Shown piece by piece: positions 37,303 to 47,369 of a DNA stretch of 47,729 nt (positions are counted from its first letter, which is position 1; each line of letters begins with the position of its first letter). Source of the DNA: Candidatus Methylacidiphilales bacterium (GTDB lineage Bacteria; Verrucomicrobiota; Verrucomicrobiia; Methylacidiphilales; JANWVL01); NCBI GenBank assembly GCA_025056655.1, contig JANWVL010000105.1, positions 1 through 47,729 on the forward strand, read 5' to 3'. The position numbers and the translations under genes are program-made. The notes under the pieces are model-generated. The model saw only the letters and a list, made by a program, of their open reading frames with translations, did not search any database and was not told where the DNA came from.

Positions 37303-37328
37303 ACCTTCGCTACTCTTCATGCTGATTT

Positions 37329-38699
37329 ATGCAAGCCAAGACGGAAGCACAACTTAACAGCACTAACGCGCAACTGTTGCAGCGCATCCGCATTGCAAAG
37401 CAGGCACAAAATTATGATTATGCCATAGCTCTATATCAAAACATATTGGCCACTGAACCTGAATTTATCGAAGGCCGCAGAGAGCTACGTGCATTGTGTA
37501 TTGCTAAGTATAAGACCCTCAGTCCTCTTACGCGGCAGATGAATAGCGTAAAGGTGAGCGCGCTTCTCGTGAAAGCTGCCGCAGAAGCCAAAAGAAATCC
37601 AAAAGAAGCATTAAAAACATTGGAAGAGGCTTTGGCTCTCGAGCCGCATAATCAAAGGGCGAATTCGTTGCTTGCGGAAATCGGCATACAAGAAGGCCTA
37701 AAGGAAATGACAGCATTGGCTTATGAAACCTTGCGAGACGCTAAGCCTAACGACACCGATAACCTCTATAAGTTGGCGCTAACCTACAAGGATTTGGGCG
37801 AACTCGAGAAAGCGCGGATGACACTGGAGAGACTCGTTCAGATCGATCCAACGAATGGTGAAGCGCTGAGCTTATTGAAAAACGTTACGGCTAGCATCAC
37901 TTCTAAGAGTGGTGGGTGGGAACAAGCACAAGACTATCGAAGTCTGATTAAAGACCAAGAACAAGCAGCCCTACTTGAACAGGCCTCAAAAGTCGTCAAA
38001 AGTGAAGAGGCGATTCTTGAACAAATCAACACGCTTTATGCGCGTCTCCAAGCAGAACCTAACAATATTCCTATAGCCAAGCAGATTGCGCAGCTCTGTC
38101 GTCAACGTGGAGACCTTACTACGGCATTGGAGTGGTATCGTTATGCGTATGAATTGTCTGGACGCGCAGATCCAGTGATTGAGAAAGCAATCAGTGATAT
38201 AGAGCTTGAAATGATTGATGAGCAACTCAAGACTTTGAGCGGAGAACAGAGCGCCGAACGCGAAGCCTTACTTCAACGCAAAGCCCAACTACACCTGGAG
38301 CAGTGCCGCCAGCGCGTTGCAAAGTATCCGAATGATAACCAATTTCGATTTGAGCTTGGTGAGGCGCTTTATCGGGCAGGCCAATACCGTGAGGCTTTGC
38401 GAGAATTGCAGCTTGGGATGAGACAACCCTCCGTTCGTTTACGTGCGATGAATCTTATCGGGCAAGCTTACCACCATCTTGGAATGAATGATCTTGCTGT
38501 GAAGCAACTTCAAACTGCTGCCGATGAGATCCCGATCATGGACGACCTTAAAAAGGAGATACTCTACAATCTCGCCCAAGTGCTTTTTTCACTAGGCCAA
38601 AAAGATGCTGCTATTGAGCGGCTCAAGCTTATCTATGAAGTGGATATGTCGTATCGGGATGTTGCGGATCTTGTTGAAAAGTCTTATCAACAGTCGTAG
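37329..38699 (+). CDS. TPR-repeat protein
   Basis: A 456-residue protein with tetratricopeptide repeats across its length, for example AQNYDYAIALYQNILATEP, LGELEKARMTLERLVQIDP, RGDLTTALEWYRYAYEL and AGQYREALRELQLGM. There is a charged linker at about 190-235. No signal peptide or membrane helix. Similar proteins act as scaffolds. It is the last gene of the rightward rfaE2-to-TPR run and converges on cysNC with a 12-base gap. Confidence 0.85.
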   Translation: MQAKTEAQLNSTNAQLLQRIRIAKQAQNYDYAIALYQNILATEPEFIEGRRELRALCIAKYKTLSPLTRQMNSVKVSALLVKAAAEAKRNPKEALKTLEEALALEPHNQRANSLLAEIGIQEGLKEMTALAYETLRDAKPNDTDNLYKLALTYKDLGELEKARMTLERLVQIDPTNGEALSLLKNVTASITSKSGGWEQAQDYRSLIKDQEQAALLEQASKVVKSEEAILEQINTLYARLQAEPNNIPIAKQIAQLCRQRGDLTTALEWYRYAYELSGRADPVIEKAISDIELEMIDEQLKTLSGEQSAEREALLQRKAQLHLEQCRQRVAKYPNDNQFRFELGEALYRAGQYREALRELQLGMRQPSVRLRAMNLIGQAYHHLGMNDLAVKQLQTAADEIPIMDDLKKEILYNLAQVLFSLGQKDAAIERLKLIYEVDMSYRDVADLVEKSYQQS

Positions 38700-38711
38700 A
38701 AGGCTGGCCTT

Positions 38712-40610
38712 TCAGATCGAAGTCTCGGGTTCTTTTAATTGAAGCTGAGGGAGGATGCGATCGAGTAAGAGGTCGAGTGCTTTTTCTGGGCTGAGGAGAT
38801 CGGTGCGGATCTCGATTTCGGGGTTTTCTGGCGGTTCATAAGGGGCAGAGATGCCGGTAAAATTCTTGATCTCGCCAGCTAGCGCTTTGGCATAGAGGCC
38901 TTTTGGATCTCTTTTTTGGCAAACTTCTAGTGGGGCGTTGATGTAGATTTCGATGAATGGGATTTTGGTCTCTGTGATGATGGCTCGAGCTCGTTCTCGA
39001 TCGAGTCGGTAGGGAGAGATGAAAGAAGTGATGACGATCAGGCCAGCTTCAGCCATTAGTTTAGCGACTTCGGAGGCGCGTCGAATGTTTTCTGAGCGTG
39101 CTGCGGGTGAAAAATCTAAGTCACGGTTAAGTCCGAAACGCAAATTGTCTCCATCCAAAATGAAAGTTTGGTAGCCGCGTCGAAAAAGATCTCGTTCTAG
39201 TGCAACAGCCAATGTCGTCTTGCCGCTGCCGGAGAGGCCTGTGAACCATAAGACAGCGCCGCGATGTAAATTTCTGGCCTCTCGCATTTCTCGGCTTACG
39301 CCGCCGTCAGCCCAGACGATGTTTTCACTGGAGCGTCTTTCTTCAGGCTTGGCGTGGAGCACAATGCCGCCGCCGGCAGCAATTCCATTTGAGCCGATGA
39401 TCACAAATCGCCCGGTTTCTGGTAGGAAACTGGCTAGATCTAGAGCTATCGGAGATCGAGTGCGCAGGGTCACTTCGCCCACTTCGTTTTTGCCAATGAA
39501 ATCAGGGCTATGCGGTGGAGCGACTAGGGTAGCGGTATCAATCACTCGATGGAGTGTAATGAGGGAGGCTTCGACTTCTTGGGTGGTGAGGCGTAGCTTG
39601 AAACGGGAGCCGACGCGTAGAGGCTCTGAGGCGATCCAGAAGACGTTTGCACGGAATTCATGAGTTTCTATGCAACCGCTCTGGGGTTTTTGGGCAATGT
39701 GTCCTCGGCGAATGAAGATTTGTTCGGTGAGAGTAATAGCGACGGAACGCCCTGCCTCTGCTTGGAGGATCGGCTCTTGAGGGATGGGCCAGGTCTCAAA
39801 GGATTTCACGCGCGACCGTTTACCATCTGGGAGAAACTCTATCTCGTCTCCGACGCGAAGGGTCCCAGCCTCGATGCGGCCGGCGATGATGCGGCGGTCG
39901 TCGAATCGATAGACATCCTGGACCGGCAATCGCAACGGCATATCGTGGCGAGCTGAAGGAGGCGTGAATTGCGCAAGAGCTTCAAGGATGGCTGGAGCAG
40001 TGCACCACGGCATCAGATCTCGTGCGGAGTGGGTGATATTGACTCCGTAGCGTGCGGATATGGGGATAAAGTAAGTCGGGGTGATATTGAGTTCTTTCAA
40101 AAAGTCTGTGTATTCCTTTTGAATTTGCTCAAAGGTTTTTTGGTCGTAGTGAACGGTATCCATTTTATTTACCGCGACGATAATTTGGCGGATACCTAGC
40201 AGAGAAAGGAGATAACCATGCCGACGAGACTGCTCTTGGATGCCTTCATTGGCGGCGATCAAGAGGATTGCGGCGTCGGCGCTTGCTGCGCCTGTGATCA
40301 TGTTTTTCAAGAACTCTTTGTGGCCAGGGGCGTCAATGATGACGTAGTCGCGGGTGGCGGTGCGAAAGGGAATCTGGGTGGTGTCGATGGTGATGTTTTG
40401 CTCCTGCTCTTCAAGCAGCGCGTCGAGTAGGAAGGCGTATTCGAAATCCATTCCTTCAGCTTCAGCAGCGGCTTTGAGCTGTTCATATTTGCCTTCGGGA
40501 ACTGAGCCGGTATCGAATAGAAGGCGACCGATTAGCGTAGATTTGCCGTGATCTACGTGGCCGACAATGACAATGCGCAGTTTTTCTCGAGAAGGAGCGG
40601 TGGAAGACAT
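38712..40610 (-). CDS. cysNC: Bifunctional sulfate adenylyltransferase subunit 1 / APS kinase
   Basis: A 632-residue fusion. The N-terminal GTPase (CysN) has [25 protein letters not shown] and NKMDTVH; it couples GTP hydrolysis to sulfate adenylylation by CysD. Translation-factor-like beta barrels follow. The C terminal 190 residues are APS kinase (CysC) with P-loop [11 protein letters not shown] (about residue 461), [14 protein letters not shown] and [11 protein letters not shown]. It makes PAPS. It lies five bases after cysD. Confidence 0.96.
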   Translation of the reverse strand: MSSTAPSREKLRIVIVGHVDHGKSTLIGRLLFDTGSVPEGKYEQLKAAAEAEGMDFEYAFLLDALLEEQEQNITIDTTQIPFRTATRDYVIIDAPGHKEFLKNMITGAASADAAILLIAANEGIQEQSRRHGYLLSLLGIRQIIVAVNKMDTVHYDQKTFEQIQKEYTDFLKELNITPTYFIPISARYGVNITHSARDLMPWCTAPAILEALAQFTPPSARHDMPLRLPVQDVYRFDDRRIIAGRIEAGTLRVGDEIEFLPDGKRSRVKSFETWPIPQEPILQAEAGRSVAITLTEQIFIRRGHIAQKPQSGCIETHEFRANVFWIASEPLRVGSRFKLRLTTQEVEASLITLHRVIDTATLVAPPHSPDFIGKNEVGEVTLRTRSPIALDLASFLPETGRFVIIGSNGIAAGGGIVLHAKPEERRSSENIVWADGGVSREMREARNLHRGAVLWFTGLSGSGKTTLAVALERDLFRRGYQTFILDGDNLRFGLNRDLDFSPAARSENIRRASEVAKLMAEAGLIVITSFISPYRLDRERARAIITETKIPFIEIYINAPLEVCQKRDPKGLYAKALAGEIKNFTGISAPYEPPENPEIEIRTDLLSPEKALDLLLDRILPQLQLKEPETSI

Positions 40611-40615
40611 AGCGA

Positions 40616-41455
40616 CTACATGAATCCTTTTGCGCGGAGCTTTTGCATGGCGTTTCGCTCGTGATGATCTTGAGCACGACCAGCTCGTTCAGAAGTCTTG
40701 GTGGTGCGAAGTTCTTCGATAATGTCATCGATTGTGGTTGCGGAACTTTCGACTGGTTTCGTGATCGGCCAGCATCCTAGGGAGCGAAACCGCATCATTT
40801 TTCCGGTCTGCGGATCGGGGCGAGCAAAATACATTTTGGGGATGGGGATTTTTTCGCGTTTTATGTAGAGCCAGATATCTAGCTCAGTCCAATCCAGCAG
40901 CGGTTGGACGCGCACATGCTCGCCTGGGCCTACTTGAGTGGTGAATTGGTTCCAAAATTCCGGGGGTTGATCTTTGTAGTCCCATTCGAATTGGGCAGTG
41001 CGAGGCGAGAAGTAACGCTCTTTTGCGCGCGTGGGATCTTCGTCGCGGCGAATGCCGGTAATCAAAGCGTCCCATTGATACTTTGCCATGGCTTGTTGTA
41101 GGGCGACGGTCTTGAGCTCGTGTGTGACGGTGACTGGGTCGTGCGTTTCATAACCGATCGGGGAAGAGTATGGGGGATCGCCGCGGCGTGCAGCTTCGTT
41201 TATCCAGACGATGAGGTCGAGGTCGTAGTAGTTTTTCGCCCAGTCGCGAAATTCGAGCATCTCTGGAAATTCGTAGGTGGTATCAATGTGAAGGATCGGG
41301 AAGGGGATTTTGGTGCAAAAGGCTTTTTTTGCGAGCCAGATGAGGACGTTGGAATCTTTGCCCATGCTCCAGGGGAGGGCGATACGTTCAAAGGCGTAGA
41401 AGGCTTCACGGAAAATGTAGATAGACTGAGATTCGAGGCGGTCGAGATGATCCAT
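40616..41455 (-). CDS. cysD: Sulfate adenylyltransferase subunit 2
   Basis: A 279-residue PP-loop ATP pyrophosphatase that forms adenylylsulfate with CysN. The PP-loop reads [18 protein letters not shown], a variant of SGGKDS. Further blocks: [35 protein letters not shown] and [16 protein letters not shown], and the C-terminal GCWPITKP and [14 protein letters not shown]-like end. The ATG at 41455 (MDHLDRLES) is chosen; the frame extends 13 codons further. Confidence 0.96.
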   Translation of the reverse strand: MDHLDRLESQSIYIFREAFYAFERIALPWSMGKDSNVLIWLAKKAFCTKIPFPILHIDTTYEFPEMLEFRDWAKNYYDLDLIVWINEAARRGDPPYSSPIGYETHDPVTVTHELKTVALQQAMAKYQWDALITGIRRDEDPTRAKERYFSPRTAQFEWDYKDQPPEFWNQFTTQVGPGEHVRVQPLLDWTELDIWLYIKREKIPIPKMYFARPDPQTGKMMRFRSLGCWPITKPVESSATTIDDIIEELRTTKTSERAGRAQDHHERNAMQKLRAKGFM

Positions 41456-41528
41456 TTTCGCTAATGAAATAAGAAGGTTTGTATTAGCATGCAACGGCGT
41501 CAGCTCTCAATGCTGAAATGATGCCGAT

Positions 41529-42071
41529 TCACGAAGAGGTGACGGGAGTTTTTCTGAGCATTGCTTGATAATCAGCGTAGTGGTGTGGGTTGAGAGTTTC
41601 TTCTGGAGCCCACGGCGCAAAAATTTTGTCTAGGGCTGGGTCGTAAGGTCCGCGTTTGATCTCTAGGATGACGGTGTCTTTTTCATGAGCCAAGATGGTG
41701 TGCCAAAGTCCTGCGTCGATGTCTGCAAGGGCATGGAGAGGAGAGTGTGGGGAAAGGACCACATGGTGAAGGATAGTGCCGTCATCGTTAAAAATAAAAA
41801 CGCTGAGAGATCCTTGTATAAGGTAGATCAGCTCAGTCGCAGCAGGTTGAGGGTGGCGATGCGGGCGGAAATAGGCGGACGGTTGAATGAAGTTTAGTAG
41901 GCGCTGCACGGTGTCAGTAGGCCGGCGTTGCAGGGGCCACATGATGCGGTGACGGGGAGATTGATGTGATAAGGCCAGTGCACGTTGCCATATCTTTTGC
42001 ATCGATGGGTCTTGGAGACTTAGAAAAGGAGAGGTAGGAGATTCGATAGAGAGAGGAAAAGGCATGTTCAT
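41529..42071 (-). CDS. WbuC-family cupin-fold metalloprotein
   Basis: A 180-residue cupin. The metal motif is RPHRHPQPAATELIYLIQGSLSVFIF, followed by the second-motif region DIDAGLWHTILAHEKDT and a C-terminal EIKRGPYDP and FAPWAPEE. WbuC-type proteins occur in O-antigen and surface polysaccharide clusters with no settled activity. It lies between a GT4 gene (27 bases upstream) and cysD, which supports a glycan link. Confidence 0.85.
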   Translation of the reverse strand: MNMPFPLSIESPTSPFLSLQDPSMQKIWQRALALSHQSPRHRIMWPLQRRPTDTVQRLLNFIQPSAYFRPHRHPQPAATELIYLIQGSLSVFIFNDDGTILHHVVLSPHSPLHALADIDAGLWHTILAHEKDTVILEIKRGPYDPALDKIFAPWAPEETLNPHHYADYQAMLRKTPVTSS

Positions 42072-42098
42072 AATATTCTTATGGAAGGGTCTGAGGCG

Positions 42099-43208
42099 CT
42101 AGGAGAGGTGATAGTTGAAGAGTTGTAAAATTTTGTTGCCCATCTGATCGATTGTGTGATGTGTTTTCACAAAGAGTTCAGCTTTTTCAGCGCGGGCGAT
42201 GCAAGCGTCGTAGTGTCGAAGGCATTTCTCTATCGCGGCAATTAAGGCTTCTACTGAATGCGGTGGAATGAGCTCGCCATACATTCCTTGATTGAGGGCT
42301 TCTGGAATGCCGCCGACTCGCGTAGCAATGACTGGTGTGCCTGCGGCCATAGCTTGGAGTATCGACTGGGGAACTCCTTCACCGCTGGTGCTAGCGAGGA
42401 TGCAGAGATCCATCGCGCGAAAGTAATTCCAAGGGGCGTCACGATGCCCGAGGAGGTGTATGCGGTCTTTGCATGCGAGCATCTCGCGGTCGCGCTTCAA
42501 ATGTGGCTCGCCAGGGCCTGTTCCTACAAGCACAAGATGTAGATTCGGGAAATTTTCTGCGAGGCGATCAAATGCAGACATGAGTAGACGATGCCCTTTC
42601 CAGCTTCTCAGCACGGAAACTTGACCTATGAAGCGGGTATGTTGAGGGAGGTTGAGCTCCAGAGCTAAATTTCGGCGTGCCGTCTCGCGATCGAGTAGGC
42701 TTTGTGGCGGTTGTATTCCAGTGGGGACGTTGCATACGCGGTCGATAGGGAGTTGGAAACGGGACTTGATTTCTTCGGCTATTCTCGAGCTCGTCGTGAT
42801 CGTTAAGTGGGTCATGTAGCGATAGAGCAACATGTTCTGTGGATTCTTTGCGATCGGAGTGCTGACGTGGCGATACCGCACACGTAATGGACTACGTGCA
42901 ACCATTGCTGCAGACAGCCCAACCCAACTATCCACGCTGCTGTGAGTGCAAACGATGTCCGGTCTTGTCTGTAAAAAAACTCGGGCGAGCTGCGTAACAT
43001 CGGCAATTTGATCGCGCTTCTGAAAACCTATCGGGAAAACTTCAAACCTCTCTGCACGAGCGCGAGCAAAGATCTGAGAATGAGATGGCGCCACTAGAAA
43101 TACGGTGTGTCCATGCTCACGAAACCACATGGCTTCGGCTAGGACACGGATCTCCTGTCCTCCCCAGCCCTCGGATGCCTCGGTGTGGACTATTTTCCAA
43201 CGCCTCAT
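42099..43208 (-). CDS. Glycosyltransferase family 4
   Basis: A 369-residue GT-B enzyme. The acceptor side starts WKIVHTEASEGWGGQEIRVLAEA with its Gly-rich loop. The donor domain has SVLRSWKGHRLLMSAFDRL and the signature GEGVPQSILQAMAAGTPVIATRVGGIPE. It resembles core/LPS-type transferases such as the heptose-adding or glucose-adding kind. It is followed by the WbuC-like cupin gene. The acceptor and sugar are unknown. Confidence 0.92.
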   Translation of the reverse strand: MRRWKIVHTEASEGWGGQEIRVLAEAMWFREHGHTVFLVAPSHSQIFARARAERFEVFPIGFQKRDQIADVTQLARVFLQTRPDIVCTHSSVDSWVGLSAAMVARSPLRVRYRHVSTPIAKNPQNMLLYRYMTHLTITTSSRIAEEIKSRFQLPIDRVCNVPTGIQPPQSLLDRETARRNLALELNLPQHTRFIGQVSVLRSWKGHRLLMSAFDRLAENFPNLHLVLVGTGPGEPHLKRDREMLACKDRIHLLGHRDAPWNYFRAMDLCILASTSGEGVPQSILQAMAAGTPVIATRVGGIPEALNQGMYGELIPPHSVEALIAAIEKCLRHYDACIARAEKAELFVKTHHTIDQMGNKILQLFNYHLS

Positions 43209-43236
43209 GCATTTACAATCTATCAGCTCAGCGGGA

Positions 43237-44040
43237 TCAATACCAAGCCTTCTTCACAAGAGCGTAGGCGGAGTGGTTGTGGATGCTTTCGATATTTTCG
43301 GCTTCGATTTGATATGCAGTCACGCGAGGTTCACTATTGAGCTTTAGCGCGACATTTCTTACTAGATCCTCGACGAAGACTGGATGATCGTAGGCAAGCT
43401 CAGTGACTCGTTTTTCGTCAGCACGCTTCAGAAGTGAAAACACCTCCGCGCTGCCGCAAGACTCCACCCATTTGACTAATTCCTCGATCCAGACTGTCGC
43501 GCGAGAGCGAATAGCTACCGTCACGTAGCCACGTTGATTGTGGGCGCCGTATGCACTGATAGCTTTCGAGCAGGGGCAGAGAGTGGTGAGCGGCACGCGG
43601 ATCTTTAAAACGAAATCATCACGTCCGTCTTCGTGGGTGACCACGAAAGTCACCCCATAATCCACTAAGCCCCGCGATTCCGTTACGGGTGCTTTCTTTT
43701 CGATAAAGTAGGGAAAATCCAAAATAAGGTGCGCCGCTGAGGCATCAAGCCGTGTGCGCAGAGAGTGCACAATCGGAAAGAGTTGATCAGCCTGGATCTC
43801 GCGTCCATGGCTGTGAAGGATTTCAACAAAACGGCTCATGTGTGTGCCTTTGTAATGATGCGGAAGATCGACGGTCATTTCGACGCGAGCTACAGTGTGT
43901 TGGATCACCTGAGAAAGATCCCGCACGGCGATCGGATAAAGCAAATCCTTGATGCCCACACGATCGATAGCGATTTCTCGATAGTCGCGCTCATTCTGGC
44001 GATCTGCCAGCATACAGTTGGCAGCATTGTCCTTACTCAT
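43237..44040 (-). CDS. folE2: GTP cyclohydrolase IB (FolE2)
   Basis: A 267-residue FolE2, the metal-flexible type I cyclohydrolase making dihydroneopterin triphosphate for folate or queuosine. It shows the family's IDRVGIKDLLYPI, THMSRFVEIL, the active-site Cys in TLCPCSKAIS (about residue 156-158) and AHNQRGYVTVAIR. It is only weakly similar to FolE1 and often replaces it under zinc shortage. It runs away from the divergent LysM amidase. A dyad at 44068-44084 lies upstream of its start. Confidence 0.96.
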   Translation of the reverse strand: MSKDNAANCMLADRQNERDYREIAIDRVGIKDLLYPIAVRDLSQVIQHTVARVEMTVDLPHHYKGTHMSRFVEILHSHGREIQADQLFPIVHSLRTRLDASAAHLILDFPYFIEKKAPVTESRGLVDYGVTFVVTHEDGRDDFVLKIRVPLTTLCPCSKAISAYGAHNQRGYVTVAIRSRATVWIEELVKWVESCGSAEVFSLLKRADEKRVTELAYDHPVFVEDLVRNVALKLNSEPRVTAYQIEAENIESIHNHSAYALVKKAWY

Positions 44041-44067
44041 CGTGTTACAAGCTACAACAAAAAAGCA

Positions 44068-44084
44068 AAAACGCTAAGCGTTTT
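44068..44084. promoter_or_regulatory. Dyad in the folE2 / amidase divergent region
   Basis: AAAACGC (44068-44074) and GCGTTTT (44078-44084) form a perfect 7-base inverted repeat around TAA, about 28 bases upstream of the folE2 start. GCTAAG/CTTAGC (44073-44078, 44108-44113) makes a wider second dyad across the region. An operator is possible; a Zur site for folE2 would normally be more AT-rich. Confidence 0.3.
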
Positions 44085-44130
44085 GCCTTGGCGGAAACGG
44101 ACGTTTTCTTAGCTTGTTTCTCGACAAGTC

Positions 44131-44967
44131 ATGAGGGCGCGCAGTCTTTGGTTGCATATTTTCCTTATTGGAATGTGGAGCGCCTTCGGAGGCTCATTGA
44201 TAGCTCAAACACAACCGCCTGATTATCATGTCGTGCGTCGAGGAGAGACCTTGTATCAAATAGCGCGATACTATGGCATTTCGCCGCGGGAGTTGATGGC
44301 AGAAAACCAAATCCGCAACCCAACTCGATTGCAGATCGGACAGCGCTTACGTATCCCTACCCCTCAAAAATCCACCTCGGCATCCGATGAGAGCGCAATC
44401 CAAAACGGCTATCTACCTCCTCATACCCCTACCCTTCCACACACCAAAGAAACCCCACCACTCAATCCTAGCTCAAAAAGAATTTCATCTTTCTTACGGC
44501 CGATTATCCATCTGATGGAGATCCCGCGAGTAAAGCGCGGGCGATGGAAATACGTGGTCGTCCACCACAGCGGCGCCTCTTCAGGCAACGCAAAAATTAT
44601 GGACAGTTACCACCGACGCATCGGAATGGAAAACGGACTAGCTTATCATTTCGTGATCGGAAATGGACGACAAAGCAGAGACGGCCAAATCGAAGTTGGC
44701 CACCGTTGGGTCCATCAAATCGCAGGAGGCCACCTCTACGATGATCGCCTAAACGAGATCAGCATCGGAATTTGCCTGATCGGCAACTTCAACCGCCACG
44801 CCCCCACCAAACGCCAAATCGCCGCCACCACCGAACTCATCCGTTACCTCAACCAACGCTGCGGCCGACGCCTCATATTCCGCGGACATCGCGAAATCAA
44901 CGCACGCCCCACCGATTGTCCCGGGCGCTATTTTCCCTTGCGCGCATTCCATCGCCTTTTCAACTAA
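44131..44967 (+). CDS. LysM-domain peptidoglycan amidase (amidase_2 / PGRP type)
   Basis: A 278-residue exported cell-wall enzyme. A signal peptide (LWLHIFLIGMWSAFGGSLIAQ) is followed by a LysM domain (about 32-75; YHVVRRGETLYQIARYYGIS ... LQIGQRLRIP), a Pro/Ser/Thr linker, and an N-acetylmuramoyl-L-alanine amidase of the T7-lysozyme/PGRP type (about 138-275). Zn ligands are in VVHHSG (about 146), GHREIN (about 253) and TDCPG (about 264). It cleaves the bond between muramic acid and the peptide stem. Confidence 0.92.
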   Translation: MRARSLWLHIFLIGMWSAFGGSLIAQTQPPDYHVVRRGETLYQIARYYGISPRELMAENQIRNPTRLQIGQRLRIPTPQKSTSASDESAIQNGYLPPHTPTLPHTKETPPLNPSSKRISSFLRPIIHLMEIPRVKRGRWKYVVVHHSGASSGNAKIMDSYHRRIGMENGLAYHFVIGNGRQSRDGQIEVGHRWVHQIAGGHLYDDRLNEISIGICLIGNFNRHAPTKRQIAATTELIRYLNQRCGRRLIFRGHREINARPTDCPGRYFPLRAFHRLFN

Positions 44968-45186
44968 ACCACAGCCTCAATCCCGCCTCAGAGCAATTTG
45001 AAAACTCCCACACCCCACCCTTGCCTCGTATGAACTTTCACCACGCCGACCAAACCAAAAAGTGAATAAAAACACCCCCCACCCACCCCACCTCATCTCT
45101 CGATCCACAACCCCAACCTAAACGCCCCATCCCCCGCGCAATCCCCCACCCCCATCCCAGAAACTACCCCCTTTCCCTCACCCAGA
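44968..45186. other. Gene-free convergent intergenic region
   Basis: C-rich on the plus strand, about 219 bases, between two convergent genes. No reading frame with a coding look and no strong terminator hairpin was seen. Confidence 0.4.
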
Positions 45187-47211
45187 CTACTTCCCCCTCC
45201 GCGCCGCCGCCGTGCCTCTTGCCACCCTTCCACTCTCCTTTCTCTCCACCGACATCTGTGCCCGCAGCTCCAAGATTTGATCCCGAATCAGCGCAGCCTT
45301 CTCATAGAGCAATTTCTTCGCCGCCGCCTTCATCTCCGCCTCGAGCTCCGCAATCAACTTCTCCAAATCCCGCGGCCCATCTGGCTCCCCCACCACGGCC
45401 ACCGCCTCCTCCTCACTCCCCGAATAAGTCCTCAAGCTCTCCTCGATCGTTCGTCGCACTGCCCGCGGTTTCACCCCATGCGCAGCATTATAAGCAGCCT
45501 GCTTCTCGCGCCGATACGCCGTCACCTCGATCAACCGCCGTATCGCCGGCGTCATCTTATCCGCATACAAGATCACGCGCCCCTGCAAATGCCGCGCCGC
45601 CCGCCCCGCCGTCTGAATCAACGACCGCTCCGACCGCAGATACCCCTCCTTATCTGCATCCAAGATCCCCACCAGCGCCACCTCCGGCAAATCCAGCCCT
45701 TCCCGGAGCAAATTGATCCCCACCAACACATCAAACCTCCCCTGCCGCAGATCCCGCAAAATCTCCACCCGCTCGATCGTATCAATCTCCGAATGCAAAT
45801 ACCGCACCCGAAACTTCAAATCCCGCAAATAATCCGCTAAATCCTCCGCCGTCCGCTTTGTCAACGTCAAAATCAACACCCGATCCCCCCGCTCCACCGT
45901 CTCCCGCGCCTCCGCCACAATATCATCCACCTGCCCCCTCAACGGCCGCACCACAATCTCCGGATCCAAAAGCCCCGTCGGCCGGATAATCTGCTCCACC
46001 ACCTGCCCCCCACTCAACTCCAACTCCATCGGCCCAGGCGTCGCCGAAACGTATATCCGCGCCCCACACAACGCCTGAAACTCCTCATACCGCAACGGCC
46101 GATTATCCAACGCCGAAGGCAACCGAAACCCATGCTCCACCAACGTCACCTTCCGCGCCCGATCCCCATTATACATCCCCTGTATCTGCGGCAACGTCGC
46201 ATGCGACTCATCCACCACCACCAACGCATCCTCAGGAAAAAAATCCAACAACGTAAACGGCCGCGACCCCGGCGCCCGCCCAGCCAAATGCCGCGAATAA
46301 TTCTCTATCCCATTACAATACCCCATCTCCTCAAGCTGCTCCAAATCATAATTCGTCCGCAACCGCAACCGCTGCGCCTCCACCAACTTCCCCGCTCGCT
46401 CCAACTCCGCCACCCGCTCATCCAACTCCTCCCGAATCGCCCCAATCGCCCGCCGTATCTTCTCCCGCGGCGTCACATAATGACTCGCCGGAAACAACAC
46501 AAACCGCCCAAGCCCCCTCACCGTCCCCCCCGTCACCGGATCAAACTCCGCCAACCGCTCCACCTCATCCCCAAAAAACTCCACCCGCAACCCCACCTCC
46601 ATCGTAGCCGGCAACACCTCCACCACATCCCCACGCACCCGAAACCTCCCACGCCCCAACTCCACATCATTCCGCTCATACTGCATCTCCACCAACTTCC
46701 CCAAAAACGCCTCCCGCGACAACCCCTGCCCCACCTCCAAACTACAAATCATACTCAAATAATCCTCCGGCGACCCCAACCCATATATACACGACACCGA
46801 CGCCACCACTATCGTATCCCGCCGCGTCAAAAGCGACGCCGTCGCCGCCGACCGCAACCGATCAATCTCCTCATTAATCGCCGAATCCTTCTCAATATAC
46901 GTATCCGTCGCCGGCAAATACGCCTCCGGCTGATAATAATCAAAATACGACACAAAATACTCCACCGCATTCTCAGGAAAAAACTGCTTAAACTCCGAAT
47001 ACAACTGCGCCGCCAACGTCTTATTATGCGACACCACCAACGTCGGCCGATTCACCCGCGCAATCACATTCGCAATCGTAAACGTCTTCCCAGACCCCGT
47101 CACACCCAGCAAAACATTATGCCGACACCCCTCCTCAATCCGCCGCACCAAAGCCTCAATCGCCTGCGGCTGATCCCCAGCAGGAGAATACGGAGCACAC
47201 AACCTAAACAT
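45187..47211 (-). CDS. uvrB: Excinuclease ABC subunit B
   Basis: A 674-residue UvrB, the helicase-like damage verifier of nucleotide excision repair. Start [21 protein letters not shown] is the family's N terminus. Walker A is [10 protein letters not shown], the beta-hairpin [12 protein letters not shown] is present, and motif VI-like QTAGRAARH and the C-terminal UVR domain ([12 protein letters not shown] ...) that binds UvrC follow. An upstream in-frame extension to 47448 is open but reads Gly/Trp/Arg-rich and overlaps the CRISPR end; it is not part of the protein. The coding strand is strongly G-rich. Confidence 0.97.
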   Translation of the reverse strand: MFRLCAPYSPAGDQPQAIEALVRRIEEGCRHNVLLGVTGSGKTFTIANVIARVNRPTLVVSHNKTLAAQLYSEFKQFFPENAVEYFVSYFDYYQPEAYLPATDTYIEKDSAINEEIDRLRSAATASLLTRRDTIVVASVSCIYGLGSPEDYLSMICSLEVGQGLSREAFLGKLVEMQYERNDVELGRGRFRVRGDVVEVLPATMEVGLRVEFFGDEVERLAEFDPVTGGTVRGLGRFVLFPASHYVTPREKIRRAIGAIREELDERVAELERAGKLVEAQRLRLRTNYDLEQLEEMGYCNGIENYSRHLAGRAPGSRPFTLLDFFPEDALVVVDESHATLPQIQGMYNGDRARKVTLVEHGFRLPSALDNRPLRYEEFQALCGARIYVSATPGPMELELSGGQVVEQIIRPTGLLDPEIVVRPLRGQVDDIVAEARETVERGDRVLILTLTKRTAEDLADYLRDLKFRVRYLHSEIDTIERVEILRDLRQGRFDVLVGINLLREGLDLPEVALVGILDADKEGYLRSERSLIQTAGRAARHLQGRVILYADKMTPAIRRLIEVTAYRREKQAAYNAAHGVKPRAVRRTIEESLRTYSGSEEEAVAVVGEPDGPRDLEKLIAELEAEMKAAAKKLLYEKAALIRDQILELRAQMSVERKESGRVARGTAAARRGK

Positions 47212-47369
47212 CAAACCCCCCACACTACCACCCCCACCCCACCCCCGCAAGCCCCCCACACAACAACACGTTAACCCACAGCCTTCTAACTCCCAACCCA
47301 CCTCTCCCCAGACCGCCACCCTCCAAACGGCACAATCCCCTTGGAGGGCGGCGTTCCACCGGCGCCCAA

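Noticed and set aside
46132-47274. A 380-codon plus-strand frame
   Set aside because: It is antisense to uvrB, has Arg/Pro/His/Leu low complexity and no domain.
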